Shown: positions 7,843-14,716 of the stretch, piece after piece
How the letters are laid out: every line of letters starts with the position of its first letter
Numbering within the stretch: the first letter of the stretch is position 1
Program-made: the position numbers and the translations under genes
Notes under the pieces: model-generated
The model's input: only the letters and a program-made list of their open reading frames with translations
Told to the model about the DNA's origin: nothing
Databases searched by the model: none
DNA from: an uncultured Caulobacteraceae bacterium
GTDB lineage: Bacteria > Pseudomonadota > Alphaproteobacteria > Caulobacterales > Caulobacteraceae
Assembly (NCBI GenBank): GCA_903884915.1
Contig: CAISGS010000191.1
Span: 1-15,743 of the forward strand
Reading direction: 5' to 3'
DNA: 15,743 nucleotides

Positions 7843-8655
7843 ATGAACTGGGCCAGAATTATGGTGCCGCTGAGCGGCAACCCCGGCGATGAGGCGGTTC
7901 TAAGGTCAGCAGCCGTCATCGCAAAGCTATTTCAAGCTGAACTGGCAGGCGTCTATACGCCTTCGGACATTGCCGACCTCATGCCTTGGATGGGCGAGGG
8001 GTTCATGGGCGGGGTGCAGGTGAGCGCGGTCGAGAGCCTGCAAGAAGCCATTCAGGAGGGCGAGCGTAAGGCCCGCGCCGCCGTTGAGGCGACCGACTAT
8101 GATCATAAGGCCGTTGTTACCATTGCCTCGCCAGTGTGGCTCGGGCTGTCGAGTGAAAGTCGACTGTCTGATCTGGTTGTCTTTGATGACCATGCCGCAC
8201 GCGGGCGAGGGGCCTTGGCCGAGAGTTTCCAGCAGGTGGTCGTCGATGAGCAACGCCCTGTTCTGATTGCCCGTGCGGGTCTGACCGGGACCGGTGTTGC
8301 TGTGATTGCTTGGGACGGTGGCAAGGAATCGACCCGCGCGGTGCGCACCGCCCTGCCATTGCTGGAAAAGGCGTCCAAGGTGGTGATCCTTGCGGCACCG
8401 ACTGAGTCTCCACGGCCCTATGATCCTGCTCGATTGCAGGCCTTTCTCACGGCGCGGGGTGTGAAGTCTGAGATCATGGCCCTTAAGGCCAATGGTGAGG
8501 TTGCCCCGCTGTTGCTGTCGACGGCGAAATCTATTGGCGCTGAATTGATGATTGCCGGTGCGTTTGGCCATCCTCGCCTGCAAGAATTTGTTTTTGGCGG
8601 CGCGACAAGAAGCTTTCTGCACGCGGACGGTCCGTCACTGTTCCTCTCGCACTAG
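7843..8655 (+). CDS. Universal stress protein with two tandem Usp domains
   Basis: A 270-residue cytoplasmic protein made of two UspA-like halves. Residues 1-145 form the first (WARIMVPLSGNPGDEAVL at the start, RPVLIAR at its end), residues 150-270 the second (VAVIAWDGGKESTRAV). The second half keeps a near-complete nucleotide-binding loop, G239-x2-G242-x9-G252, but Gly-Ala-Thr replaces the usual Gly-Ser/Thr. The first half has lost the loop and is probably structural. Members of this group bind ATP or small ligands and are produced during stress; no enzymatic activity can be claimed. A purine-rich GGGAGATAGAG directly precedes the ATG. The next gene begins 23 nt downstream, so the two are probably co-transcribed. 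Confidence 0.88.
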   Translation: MNWARIMVPLSGNPGDEAVLRSAAVIAKLFQAELAGVYTPSDIADLMPWMGEGFMGGVQVSAVESLQEAIQEGERKARAAVEATDYDHKAVVTIASPVWLGLSSESRLSDLVVFDDHAARGRGALAESFQQVVVDEQRPVLIARAGLTGTGVAVIAWDGGKESTRAVRTALPLLEKASKVVILAAPTESPRPYDPARLQAFLTARGVKSEIMALKANGEVAPLLLSTAKSIGAELMIAGAFGHPRLQEFVFGGATRSFLHADGPSLFLSH

Positions 8656-8678
8656 AGGGGCGAGGAGCCCTGATTATC

Positions 8679-9059
8679 ATGACTATGAGCCGCATTACCC
8701 TTCGACTGGCCCGCAACCCCTCGACACCCTTTGTCGAGGGGGATCCTGAGCGCGGCTATGTCTTGCTGGCCCCCCTGACGGCCGACGGCAAGATCGATGC
8801 CGATGTCTATGCGGCGGCGAAAGCGGCCTGCACGGTTCGCCGCTTTGGGCCCGGTATGGATGCGGTTGAAGGTCGGCTTAGGCGCCACGCCTCGGTCTGG
8901 TATTTTGACTATGACCCGGAACGGTCATCCGATGATGAGCCGGGGTTCAAGCTGGGTGACCACAGGTTCCTGCCCGGCGACTACATCACCATCACCGATG
9001 ATGCGGGTACGCCCTTGACCTATCAGGTCAGTGAGATGGTTCAGATCGGTAGGGTTTGA
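8679..9059 (+). CDS. Conserved protein of unknown function (126 residues)
   Basis: I recognise this as a type of small protein seen in Caulobacterales and relatives but know no function for it. It begins SRITLRLARN, has an EGDPERGYVLLAPL segment, then a WYFDYDPE sequence (about residues 74-81) and ends with LGDHRFLPGDYITITDDAG and LTYQVSEM. The sequence is mostly predicted beta strands with many acidic residues, with no signal peptide or membrane segment. There are two possible ATGs (8679 and 8685); GAGGAG at 8662-8667 could serve either, and homologues as I recall them begin with MSRITL, so 8685 is equally likely. It follows the stress protein by 23 nt, which suggests shared expression. Confidence 0.75.
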   Translation: MTMSRITLRLARNPSTPFVEGDPERGYVLLAPLTADGKIDADVYAAAKAACTVRRFGPGMDAVEGRLRRHASVWYFDYDPERSSDDEPGFKLGDHRFLPGDYITITDDAGTPLTYQVSEMVQIGRV

Positions 9060-9104
9060 TCTGCTGCGCGCTGGCAGTTGGTTGAAAGGGACGCAGCGGC
9101 AACT

Positions 9105-9141
9105 AAAAAGCCACCCTGATGCCGGGGCACTCAGGGTGGCT
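9105..9141 (-). terminator. Intrinsic terminator of the moxR gene
   Basis: A perfect 11-bp inverted repeat: AGCCACCCTGA (9109-9119) and TCAGGGTGGCT (9131-9141) with an 11-nt loop. Read on the minus strand the stem is followed by TTTTTAG, the normal layout of a Rho-independent terminator 33 nt after the moxR stop codon. On the plus strand the stem could also help end transcription from the stress-protein unit, but no T-run follows there. Confidence 0.85.
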
Positions 9142-9173
9142 CTTATGGATCATTTGAGCTGATCCGTGGGTAT

Positions 9174-10040
9174 CTACTGCCCCGGACGGGTGCCACCTTC
9201 GCGGCGTGCCAAGAAGGCGAGGCGTTCGAACAGATGGACATCTTGCTCGTTCTTTAGCAGGGCACCGTGCAGCGGCGGGATCAGCTTGGTAGGATCCTTT
9301 TCGCGCAGGACGCTCTCGTCGATATCTTCGACCAGCAGCAGCTTGAGCCAATCGAGCAGTTCAGACGTGGAGGGCTTCTTCTTCAGGCCGGGGACCTTAC
9401 GCATGTCGTAGAAGATGCGCAGGGCTTCAGCGACCAGCTTTTGCTTGATGCCGGGGAAGTGGACGTCGACGATGGACTTCATCGTGTCGTCGTCTGGGAA
9501 GCGGATATAGTGGAAGAAGCAGCGGCGCAGGAACGCGTCGGGCAGCTCTTTCTCGTTGTTCGAGGTGATGATCACGACGGGGCGAACCGCAGCCTTAACG
9601 GTCTGATTGGTCTCGTAGACATAGAACTCCATCCGATCCAGCTCTTGCAGCAGGTCGTTGGGGAACTCGATATCGGCCTTGTCGATTTCGTCGATCAGCA
9701 GGACGGGGCGGACGGGCGCGTCGAAGGCTTCCCACAGCTTGCCCTTCTTGATGTAGTTGCCGATATCCTTGACCTTCTCGTCGCCAAGCTGGCTGTCACG
9801 CAGGCGGGTCACGGCGTCATATTCATAGAGGCCCTGTTGGGCCTTGGTCGTCGACTTGACGTGCCAGGTCAGCAGCGGGGCACCCAAGGCCTTGGCGACC
9901 TCATAGGCCAATACGGTCTTGCCGGTGCCGGGCTCACCCTTGATCAGCAGCGGACGCTCCAAGGCGATCGCGGCATTAACGGCGACTTTTAGGTCTTCGG
10001 TGGCGACATAGTCGCTGGTGCCCTGAAAACGCTGGCTCAT
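9174..10040 (-). CDS. moxR: MoxR-family AAA+ ATPase
   Basis: A 288-residue cytoplasmic AAA+ ATPase thought to act as a chaperone that assembles or activates protein complexes. The Walker A GEPGTGKT lies at 35-42, Walker B VLLIDEID at 113-120, sensor 1 around TSNNEKELP (159-167) and the arginine-finger pair in FLRR (170-173). The helical lid follows, ending in a HLFERLAFLARR sequence. The ATG at 10040 is chosen because AGGAG lies 10 nt upstream and the protein then starts directly at the conserved region; an ATG at 10139 would add 33 basic, low-complexity residues. MoxR genes are usually followed by a von Willebrand factor A partner, but here a terminator follows 33 nt after the stop, so the partner must lie elsewhere. 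The gene is on the same strand as flmG, 174 nt downstream of it. Confidence 0.93.
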   Translation of the reverse strand: MSQRFQGTSDYVATEDLKVAVNAAIALERPLLIKGEPGTGKTVLAYEVAKALGAPLLTWHVKSTTKAQQGLYEYDAVTRLRDSQLGDEKVKDIGNYIKKGKLWEAFDAPVRPVLLIDEIDKADIEFPNDLLQELDRMEFYVYETNQTVKAAVRPVVIITSNNEKELPDAFLRRCFFHYIRFPDDDTMKSIVDVHFPGIKQKLVAEALRIFYDMRKVPGLKKKPSTSELLDWLKLLLVEDIDESVLREKDPTKLIPPLHGALLKNEQDVHLFERLAFLARREGGTRPGQ

Positions 10041-10050
10041 CTGTGGTCGT

Positions 10051-10055
10051 CTCCT
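10051..10055 (-). promoter_or_regulatory. Ribosome binding site deciding the moxR start
   Basis: AGGAG on the minus strand, 10 nt before the ATG at 10040; the longer upstream frame lacks such a site. Confidence 0.6.
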
Positions 10056-10147
10056 AAGGGGTCGCTTCCCAACGGTGGGGCGATCCTCAAACCCGTTTTT
10101 AAACTCCCCCCAACCTAAAGGCCGTTTGAAGGGTTTCAAGCACGATT

Positions 10148-10163
10148 ACGGCTTTGAGGCCGT
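10148..10163 (-). terminator. Weak hairpin downstream of flmG
   Basis: ACGGC and GCCGT arms (5 bp) around a 6-nt loop, 52 nt after the flmG stop codon. An alternative pairing uses GCAC/GTGC further out. There is no T-run on either strand, so termination is uncertain. Confidence 0.25.
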
Positions 10164-10214
10164 GCGAGCCACTTAAAACGTTCGTTTGAACCGAGGTGAC
10201 CTAAGGGCAGGCGG

Positions 10215-12041
10215 TTATGCGGGGGAAACGAAGGTCTTCGCGAGGGCGTCTGAGATCTGTTCCATCACCGGCTGCCAGTCCCGGAAGGCCTCGGGCGTGA
10301 AGACGCGGACCTGCGGATACCAGGGCAGGGAATCGGTGCCGAGGCGGGTCCAGGCCCCCGGAATAGATATGATCCAGACCGGCCCACCGCAGGCTGCGGC
10401 GATATTGGTGGTTGCATTGGAAAAGCCCAGCGTCAGGTCGAGGGCGCAGGCGAGGGCGCCCACATCGGCAAGATCGTCTTTCAGATTGATCCCCGGTGGC
10501 TGCCAGATTTCGATGCCATAGTCCGCCTTAGCCTGGGCGATCTCGGCTTCCGTTTCGCCATACTGCATATTGACGAAGGTGATACCGGGGGTCTCCAAGA
10601 CCGAGCGCCATTGCTCAAACGGCGAGAAGGACCGCAGGCGCGATCCATCCATGCGCAAGCTCTTCCACAAGATGCCGACCTTGGGACCGGGAGGGGCGGA
10701 CTTCAACTGCTCGGTCCAGTAGGCGACCCGCTCGGGATCCGCGGTCAGGAAGTTCCTTTTCTTCGGGAAAGCGTCAACCGACCGGCGATATTTCCGCAAC
10801 AGCGAGGCCAGGGGTGCCCAGGCATCAATGACCGACGGGTCTTCGACAAATTTTGCTGCGCGCACAATGCGGTGCTCATAGCGGAAGGTGACGTGGGCAC
10901 CGACTTCAATGGTGGGGAAGGACTGTTGAAACAGGTCAACCAGTCGCTCTTCAACCGCGAGGGTCAATTTCCCCGTTGGGCCAATCTCTTCGATCAGGTC
11001 CGGCAGGAGGTTGCCAAACAGAACCTCGTCACCGAGTCCCTGTTCACCGATCACCAAGATGGATTTGCCCCGCACATCCATCTGAGGGGTCCATTTGGGC
11101 CGGTCGATATAGAAAAACAGGACGTCAGCGAAATTTGGGTCAAGGCGAACCTCATACTCGTCCCAGCCTTCACCGATCTGGCCAAGGCACATCAACATGG
11201 TTGAGCGCGACATGCGCATCATGGCGATCTCATCAAGGCCGACCCTGCCGGTCATGGCCGCGTCGCAGGCTTCTAGGGCCGCATCCAAGTCCCCTAGAAT
11301 TTGATGGGCGTTGCCGAGATTGTACCGCGCCTTAGCGAAGGTTGGATCGTTGCGCAGCGCCTCTTCGTAGAACAGCTTTGAGGATGCCACCTCACCCTGT
11401 TCGCTGAGCACTGTGCCCAGTGTGTTCCACAGCAAGGGGTCTTCGCGATGGACGTTCAGCGCGGATTTCAGCACATCGACGGCCTCATCATAGCGTTGCC
11501 CGTCGCGCAGGATGCAGGCCAGATTGTTGGCGATCTCGTTTGAGGTTGGGTCCTTGACCAGACACAGGCGAAAGAGCTGCTCGGCAATTTCCTTCATATT
11601 CATTCGGTAGGCCAACCGCCCGAGGTCAGAGGCTACCATTTCAGGATCGTCGAGCAGCTGAAAGGCCGACTCATAGCATTTGAGGGCGTTGATCAGATCG
11701 CCCGTCTTCTCTTTTGCGATGGCCAGCAGGTACCAGCTCAGCCCGTTACGTTCGTCTATATCGAGGGCGGCGAGCGCTAACTCGGTCGACTTGGCATAAT
11801 TGTCCTTTTTGAGGAAATCCAAACTGCGGTTAATCAAAGGGATCAGCGATTGGTGGCGCAGCGTGTCGGCATGGGACTTGATTCGGTTTAAGGAGCGCTT
11901 CGAGGCCGAATCGCCTGCCGTTTGCGACGCTGCAATGCGAGGTGCCGGCTGAGCCCCAGTGGCGATCTGTTCGCCTAGTTTTGTGGGGTCAAGTTGAAGC
12001 CCAAAGGCGGTGGAGGACTGTAATTGGTTTCGCTTAGCCAT
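10215..12041 (-). CDS. flmG: FlmG-type TPR-containing flagellin glycosyltransferase
   Basis: A 608-residue protein (from the ATG at 12041) with two modules. A disordered N-terminus is followed by about six tetratricopeptide repeats (roughly residues 75-270), for example LWNTLGTVLSEQGEV and ARYNLGNAHQILGDLDAAL. The C-terminal half (about 325-608) is a GT-B-like glycosyltransferase with IGEQGLGDEVLFGNLLPDL near 331-349, then GILWKSLRMDG and the donor-site-like LGFSNATTNIAAACGGPVW. This matches Caulobacter FlmG (earlier FlbA), whose TPR part binds flagellin and whose catalytic part attaches a nonulosonic acid sugar to flagellin. It diverges from flbT, next to two flagellin genes, which strongly supports the role. 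The start is uncertain: in-frame ATGs at 12068, 12104 and 12122 also lack good ribosome binding sites. Confidence 0.85.
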   Translation of the reverse strand: MAKRNQLQSSTAFGLQLDPTKLGEQIATGAQPAPRIAASQTAGDSASKRSLNRIKSHADTLRHQSLIPLINRSLDFLKKDNYAKSTELALAALDIDERNGLSWYLLAIAKEKTGDLINALKCYESAFQLLDDPEMVASDLGRLAYRMNMKEIAEQLFRLCLVKDPTSNEIANNLACILRDGQRYDEAVDVLKSALNVHREDPLLWNTLGTVLSEQGEVASSKLFYEEALRNDPTFAKARYNLGNAHQILGDLDAALEACDAAMTGRVGLDEIAMMRMSRSTMLMCLGQIGEGWDEYEVRLDPNFADVLFFYIDRPKWTPQMDVRGKSILVIGEQGLGDEVLFGNLLPDLIEEIGPTGKLTLAVEERLVDLFQQSFPTIEVGAHVTFRYEHRIVRAAKFVEDPSVIDAWAPLASLLRKYRRSVDAFPKKRNFLTADPERVAYWTEQLKSAPPGPKVGILWKSLRMDGSRLRSFSPFEQWRSVLETPGITFVNMQYGETEAEIAQAKADYGIEIWQPPGINLKDDLADVGALACALDLTLGFSNATTNIAAACGGPVWIISIPGAWTRLGTDSLPWYPQVRVFTPEAFRDWQPVMEQISDALAKTFVSPA

Positions 12042-12279
12042 AGCTGGCCCATCGGTTTTTAAAGCCATATTTGGCGGGTCACACTTAAGATGACGCTGAA
12101 ACATTAACGGCGCGCTAACCATGTTGGGCTATCAACGCAGCGTCAGCCAGCCTTACTGCCTTACAACATTAAATTCGCAATCAACGGGTTACGGTATAGG
12201 GTTGACGAGTATGGGGGGCATTTGGTCTCCTAGGCTGACGGCTGTCTAACCCACGGTCTGAATATCGGAGCCTACCCCT

Positions 12280-12705
12280 ATGCCCCTAAAGCTGTCACTC
12301 AAGCCAGGCGAGAAATTCGTTCTGAATGGGGCCGTCGTGCAGAACGGCGATCGGCGCGGGACGCTGATTTTGCAGAACAAGGCGTCCGTCCTGCGCGAAA
12401 AAGACATCATGCAGGAGGCAGAGGTTACGACACCGTCGCGGCGTATATATTTCCCCGTGATGATGATGTACCTAGATGAAACATCGGCTCATCAATATTA
12501 TGACGAATTCGTTCTGCGATTGAGTGAGTTTATGGCCGTGATTGAGAACCCGAGTGTGCTGACGGACTGCGTTGGCATATCGAAGCACGTTCTGGCGCGG
12601 GAGTTCTACAAGGGTCTTATGCTGGCCCGGAAGTTGATGGAATACGAAGACGAGAGGTTGGCGAATGTCGCTGCAGGCCTACCAAAAAGCATCAGCGCGG
12701 GCTGA
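12280..12705 (+). CDS. flbT: Flagellin post-transcriptional regulator FlbT
   Basis: A 141-residue cytoplasmic protein. The N-terminus, [19 protein letters not shown], and the central [16 protein letters not shown] are the conserved FlbT segments. In Caulobacter FlbT binds the 5' untranslated region of flagellin mRNA and promotes its turnover, coupling flagellin synthesis to hook completion; elsewhere it can be positive. Here it has two possible targets close downstream. GGAG at 12267-12270 lies 9 nt before the ATG. Its last 41 nt overlap the start of flaF in another frame, so the two proteins are translationally linked. The length is normal for the family. Confidence 0.95.
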   Translation: MPLKLSLKPGEKFVLNGAVVQNGDRRGTLILQNKASVLREKDIMQEAEVTTPSRRIYFPVMMMYLDETSAHQYYDEFVLRLSEFMAVIENPSVLTDCVGISKHVLAREFYKGLMLARKLMEYEDERLANVAAGLPKSISAG

Positions 12706-13030
12706 AAACCCCCGTGAGATGGAGTACCGCCTGTTCGGGCAGGTGACCCGCGCCTTGATGGCCGCGGCGGAAGTTGACGTGTCTGATACCGCAACTCGTA
12801 TTGATGCCTTGGACTGGAACCGTCGGCTCTGGTCGGTCTTGGCAACGGACTGCGCTGATTCTGCCAATAGTTTGCCGGTAGAACTGCGGGCCCAGATCAT
12901 TTCCTTGAGCATCTGGGTCAATAAGCACAGCAGCGCCGTGATGCGCCGCGAGGAAGATTTTGCCCCCTTGATCGACGTCAATCGGATCATGATGCAGGGC
13001 TTGGCGGGTCAGGTCGACAGCCCGGCATAA
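12665..13030 (+). CDS. flaF: Flagellar biosynthesis regulator FlaF
   Basis: A 121-residue cytoplasmic protein. The start [20 protein letters not shown], then [12 protein letters not shown] and a [30 protein letters not shown] tail pattern, are characteristic of FlaF. In Caulobacter FlaF is needed for flagellin synthesis and secretion and acts opposite to FlbT. The ATG lies inside flbT, 41 nt before the flbT stop, so its translation probably depends on ribosomes reading flbT. The first flagellin gene begins 228 nt downstream after an AT-rich gap that should hold its own promoter. Confidence 0.95.
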   Translation: MSLQAYQKASARAENPREMEYRLFGQVTRALMAAAEVDVSDTATRIDALDWNRRLWSVLATDCADSANSLPVELRAQIISLSIWVNKHSSAVMRREEDFAPLIDVNRIMMQGLAGQVDSPA

Positions 13031-13033
13031 TCT

Positions 13034-13074
13034 GCCATTATTTTATGTGCATACGCCGTTGAAGCGGTAATGGC
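13034..13074 (+). repeat. Inverted repeat after flaF
   Basis: GCCATTA (13034-13040) and TAATGGC (13068-13074) are a perfect 7-bp inverted repeat beginning just after the flaF stop; CCG/CGG inside (13056-13058, 13065-13067) can extend the right arm into a longer helix with a bulge. It may end or stabilise the flbT-flaF transcript. No T-run follows. Confidence 0.35.
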
Positions 13075-13203
13075 TGGATGTCGCCTGTGCCGCCTTTATA
13101 TTTATCACATTGTTTTTATAGGATTTTAGAGCCTTATCCCGGCCTGCTAACTTAGTAATTATTGTTATTGATTTATTAGATAGTTCGAGTTACGGATAGG
13201 GGC

Positions 13204-13234
13204 GGCATAAATTGCCGGGGGGTAAAAATTACCC
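13204..13234 (+). promoter_or_regulatory. Two adjacent dyads in the leader of flagellin 1
   Basis: GGCA-TAAAT-TGCC (13204-13216) is followed at once by GGGTAA-AAA-TTACCC (13220-13234), and the ribosome binding site AAGGA lies at 13246-13250, 8 nt before the ATG. Such symmetry just ahead of a flagellin start could be an operator or an RNA element read by FlbT; the assignment is inference. Confidence 0.4.
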
Positions 13235-13258
13235 TGATCATACAGAAGGATCGTTGAT

Positions 13259-14098
13259 ATGGCGCTCTATAGCGTTAATACCAATCGTGATGCCATGATT
13301 GCGCTTCAGAATTTGAACGTAACGGGCTCGGAACTCGGTATTGCTCAGCAGCGGATTGCGACCGGTCGAAAGGTCGATAGCGCAAAGGATAACGGCTCAA
13401 CTTGGGCTATTGCCCAGTCGATGCGGGGGACCTCTACCTCTCTCAATGCGGTTAAGGATTCTCTTCAGCGCGGGCAATCCACACTTGATGTTGCGCTCGC
13501 TGCCGGTAGCTCGGTGTCTGATCTTCTTCTTCAGATGAAGGAAAAGGCGCTTGCGGCGTCGGATACCACCCTTGATACGGCGGGCCGTTCAGCTTTGAAT
13601 GAAGACTTCAAGGCTCTGCGCGATCAGTTGGGCAAGACGGTTGCCAATGCCGACTTCAACGGCACCAACATGATCAAGACCGGTGGCAGCAGTCTGGCCG
13701 CACTCGCTAACGCGGCGGGCACAAGCAAGATCACGGTTGCCGCACAATCTCTCGGTTTGGGCAGTGCCAATCTGACTGGCATCTTAAGTACATCAAGCAT
13801 TGGCTCGACCACGGCGTCTACAGCCCAAGCCATGATTGCGACCGTCAATACGGCCATCGGTAAGGTCAGTACGGCACTGGCAAAGATGGGTACCGGTTCC
13901 AAGGCGCTAGATCTGCACCTATCCTTTATCATGAAGCTGCAAGACACCCTGGACAACGGCGTGGGCAACCTCGTCGATGCCGATCTGGCCAAGGAAAGTG
14001 CGAAGCTGCAGTCTCTACAGACAAAACAGCAGTTGGGCGTGCAGGCTCTGTCGATTGCCAATCAATCGACCTCGGCGCTGCTTGGATTGTTTCGATAG
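13259..14098 (+). CDS. Flagellin (first copy)
   Basis: A 279-residue filament protein exported by the flagellar type III system. The D0/D1 N-terminus reads NTNRDAMIALQNLN...RIATGRKVDSAKDN..WAIAQSMRG, and the C-terminus NLVDADLAKESAKLQSLQTKQQLGVQALSIANQ, both diagnostic. The short variable centre (about residues 145-195) is rich in Ser, Thr, Ala and Gly and offers many possible O-glycosylation sites for FlmG. The length fits the short flagellins of Caulobacterales. AAGGA lies 8 nt before the ATG. I found no -24/-12 sigma-54 element with correct spacing in the 228-nt upstream gap. The gene is followed by two hairpins before a FlaG-like gene. Which Caulobacter paralogue it corresponds to cannot be decided here. 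Confidence 0.95.
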   Translation: MALYSVNTNRDAMIALQNLNVTGSELGIAQQRIATGRKVDSAKDNGSTWAIAQSMRGTSTSLNAVKDSLQRGQSTLDVALAAGSSVSDLLLQMKEKALAASDTTLDTAGRSALNEDFKALRDQLGKTVANADFNGTNMIKTGGSSLAALANAAGTSKITVAAQSLGLGSANLTGILSTSSIGSTTASTAQAMIATVNTAIGKVSTALAKMGTGSKALDLHLSFIMKLQDTLDNGVGNLVDADLAKESAKLQSLQTKQQLGVQALSIANQSTSALLGLFR

Positions 14099-14101
14099 GT
14101 T

Positions 14102-14156
14102 AAAATATCCTTGATATTTTGAGGGGCGAGCGTTTATACTTATAACCGTTCGCCCC
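14102..14156 (+). terminator. Double hairpin after flagellin 1
   Basis: Four bases after the stop, AAAATATC (14102-14109) and GATATTTT (14113-14120) form a perfect 8-bp stem. A second, strong stem follows: GGGGCGA (14123-14129) with TCGCCCC (14150-14156), extended inward by a G-U pair and two more pairs. There is no T-run after the second stem. It may limit read-through into the next gene or protect the 3' end of the flagellin mRNA. Confidence 0.55.
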
Positions 14157-14169
14157 CATTATAGAGAGG

Positions 14170-14505
14170 ATGCGGCCCGCAAAGCTGTTACGCTTCGAAA
14201 TGACAGGAAAGATTGATTCAAATCTGGGTTTAGGTGGTTTTGCTCAAGATTTAGCGGTGCCAAAAGCTGCAAGTCCTGTGCCGAATCTCGCGGAGGCTCC
14301 GTCTCAGGTTTCGGGTATTCGGCCCTTGATTCCGGTTGATTATCGTTTGGTGATCGAGAAGAGCGCCAAGACCGGCAGTTATGTCTATAAGACCTTGAAT
14401 TCATTTACCGGAGAAGTGGTCAGTCAGAGGCCGGCGGAGGATGTGTTCAAAATGGCTACCTCTAGTCAGTATTCCCCTGGCCTCATTGTGAATGCCAAGG
14501 CTTAA
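14170..14505 (+). CDS. FlaG-like small flagellar protein
   Basis: A 111-residue protein with no signal peptide or membrane segment. The N-terminal 55 residues are low-complexity (Ala, Pro, Ser). The C-terminal half is FlaG-like: DYRLVIEKSAKTGSYVYKTL is followed by NSFTGEVVSQRPAEDVFKMA and ends GLIVNAKA, compared with the general FlaG pattern of a D-S-x-T-G-E-V-I-R-Q-I-P turn and a GLL-x-D-x-K/R-A end. FlaG proteins affect filament length and are usually found beside flagellin or fliD. Lying between two flagellin genes fits this well. The ATG at 14170 has GAGAGG directly against it, closer than usual; an ATG at 14200 is the alternative. The family call rests on this short motif only. Confidence 0.6.
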   Translation: MRPAKLLRFEMTGKIDSNLGLGGFAQDLAVPKAASPVPNLAEAPSQVSGIRPLIPVDYRLVIEKSAKTGSYVYKTLNSFTGEVVSQRPAEDVFKMATSSQYSPGLIVNAKA

Positions 14506-14654
14506 GGTTGCTGTTTGTACGTTGTTTATATGGCGGTTTTAGCGGGATTTGAGGGGCGTTCGGCTCTCTAGCCAGGCTCAGAATCGGGTTAGATTGAAAT
14601 CTGGACGTCATGTGGTATTTCTAACTATACTAAACAGGTACTGAGTCGGTTTTC

Positions 14655-14691
14655 GGTCCTTGTTCGTCAAAAAGTCGAACAGATGAGGGCC
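14655..14691 (+). promoter_or_regulatory. Bulged hairpin in the leader of flagellin 2
   Basis: GGTCCT (14655-14660) pairs with AGGGCC (14686-14691, one G-U pair) and TGTTCG (14661-14666) pairs with CGAACA (14676-14681); GATG (14682-14685) is bulged and TCAAAAAGT is the loop. The 12-pair stem ends about 13 nt before the AGGGG ribosome binding site and 25 nt before the GTG start. A role as FlbT target or stability element is inferred from its position. Confidence 0.45.
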
Positions 14692-14716
14692 GGTGGGCTT
14701 CAAGGGGTAATATTTC

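Noticed and set aside
7927..8622. 231-codon minus-strand frame opposite the universal stress protein
   Set aside because: Antisense shadow; the sense protein has clear Usp features and a good ribosome binding site.
9267..9992. 241-codon plus-strand frame opposite moxR
   Set aside because: Antisense shadow of a gene with complete AAA+ motifs; its Val/Asp/Gly-rich product resembles no family.
12202..12235. Possible -35 element TTGACG before flbT
   Set aside because: No convincing -10 element follows at 16-18 nt, so no promoter is called.
13203..13215. Possible sigma-54 promoter, CGGCAT followed by TTGC
   Set aside because: Only 3 nt separate the two blocks where 5 are needed; the -24/-12 spacing is strict, and the same bases are better explained as an inverted repeat.
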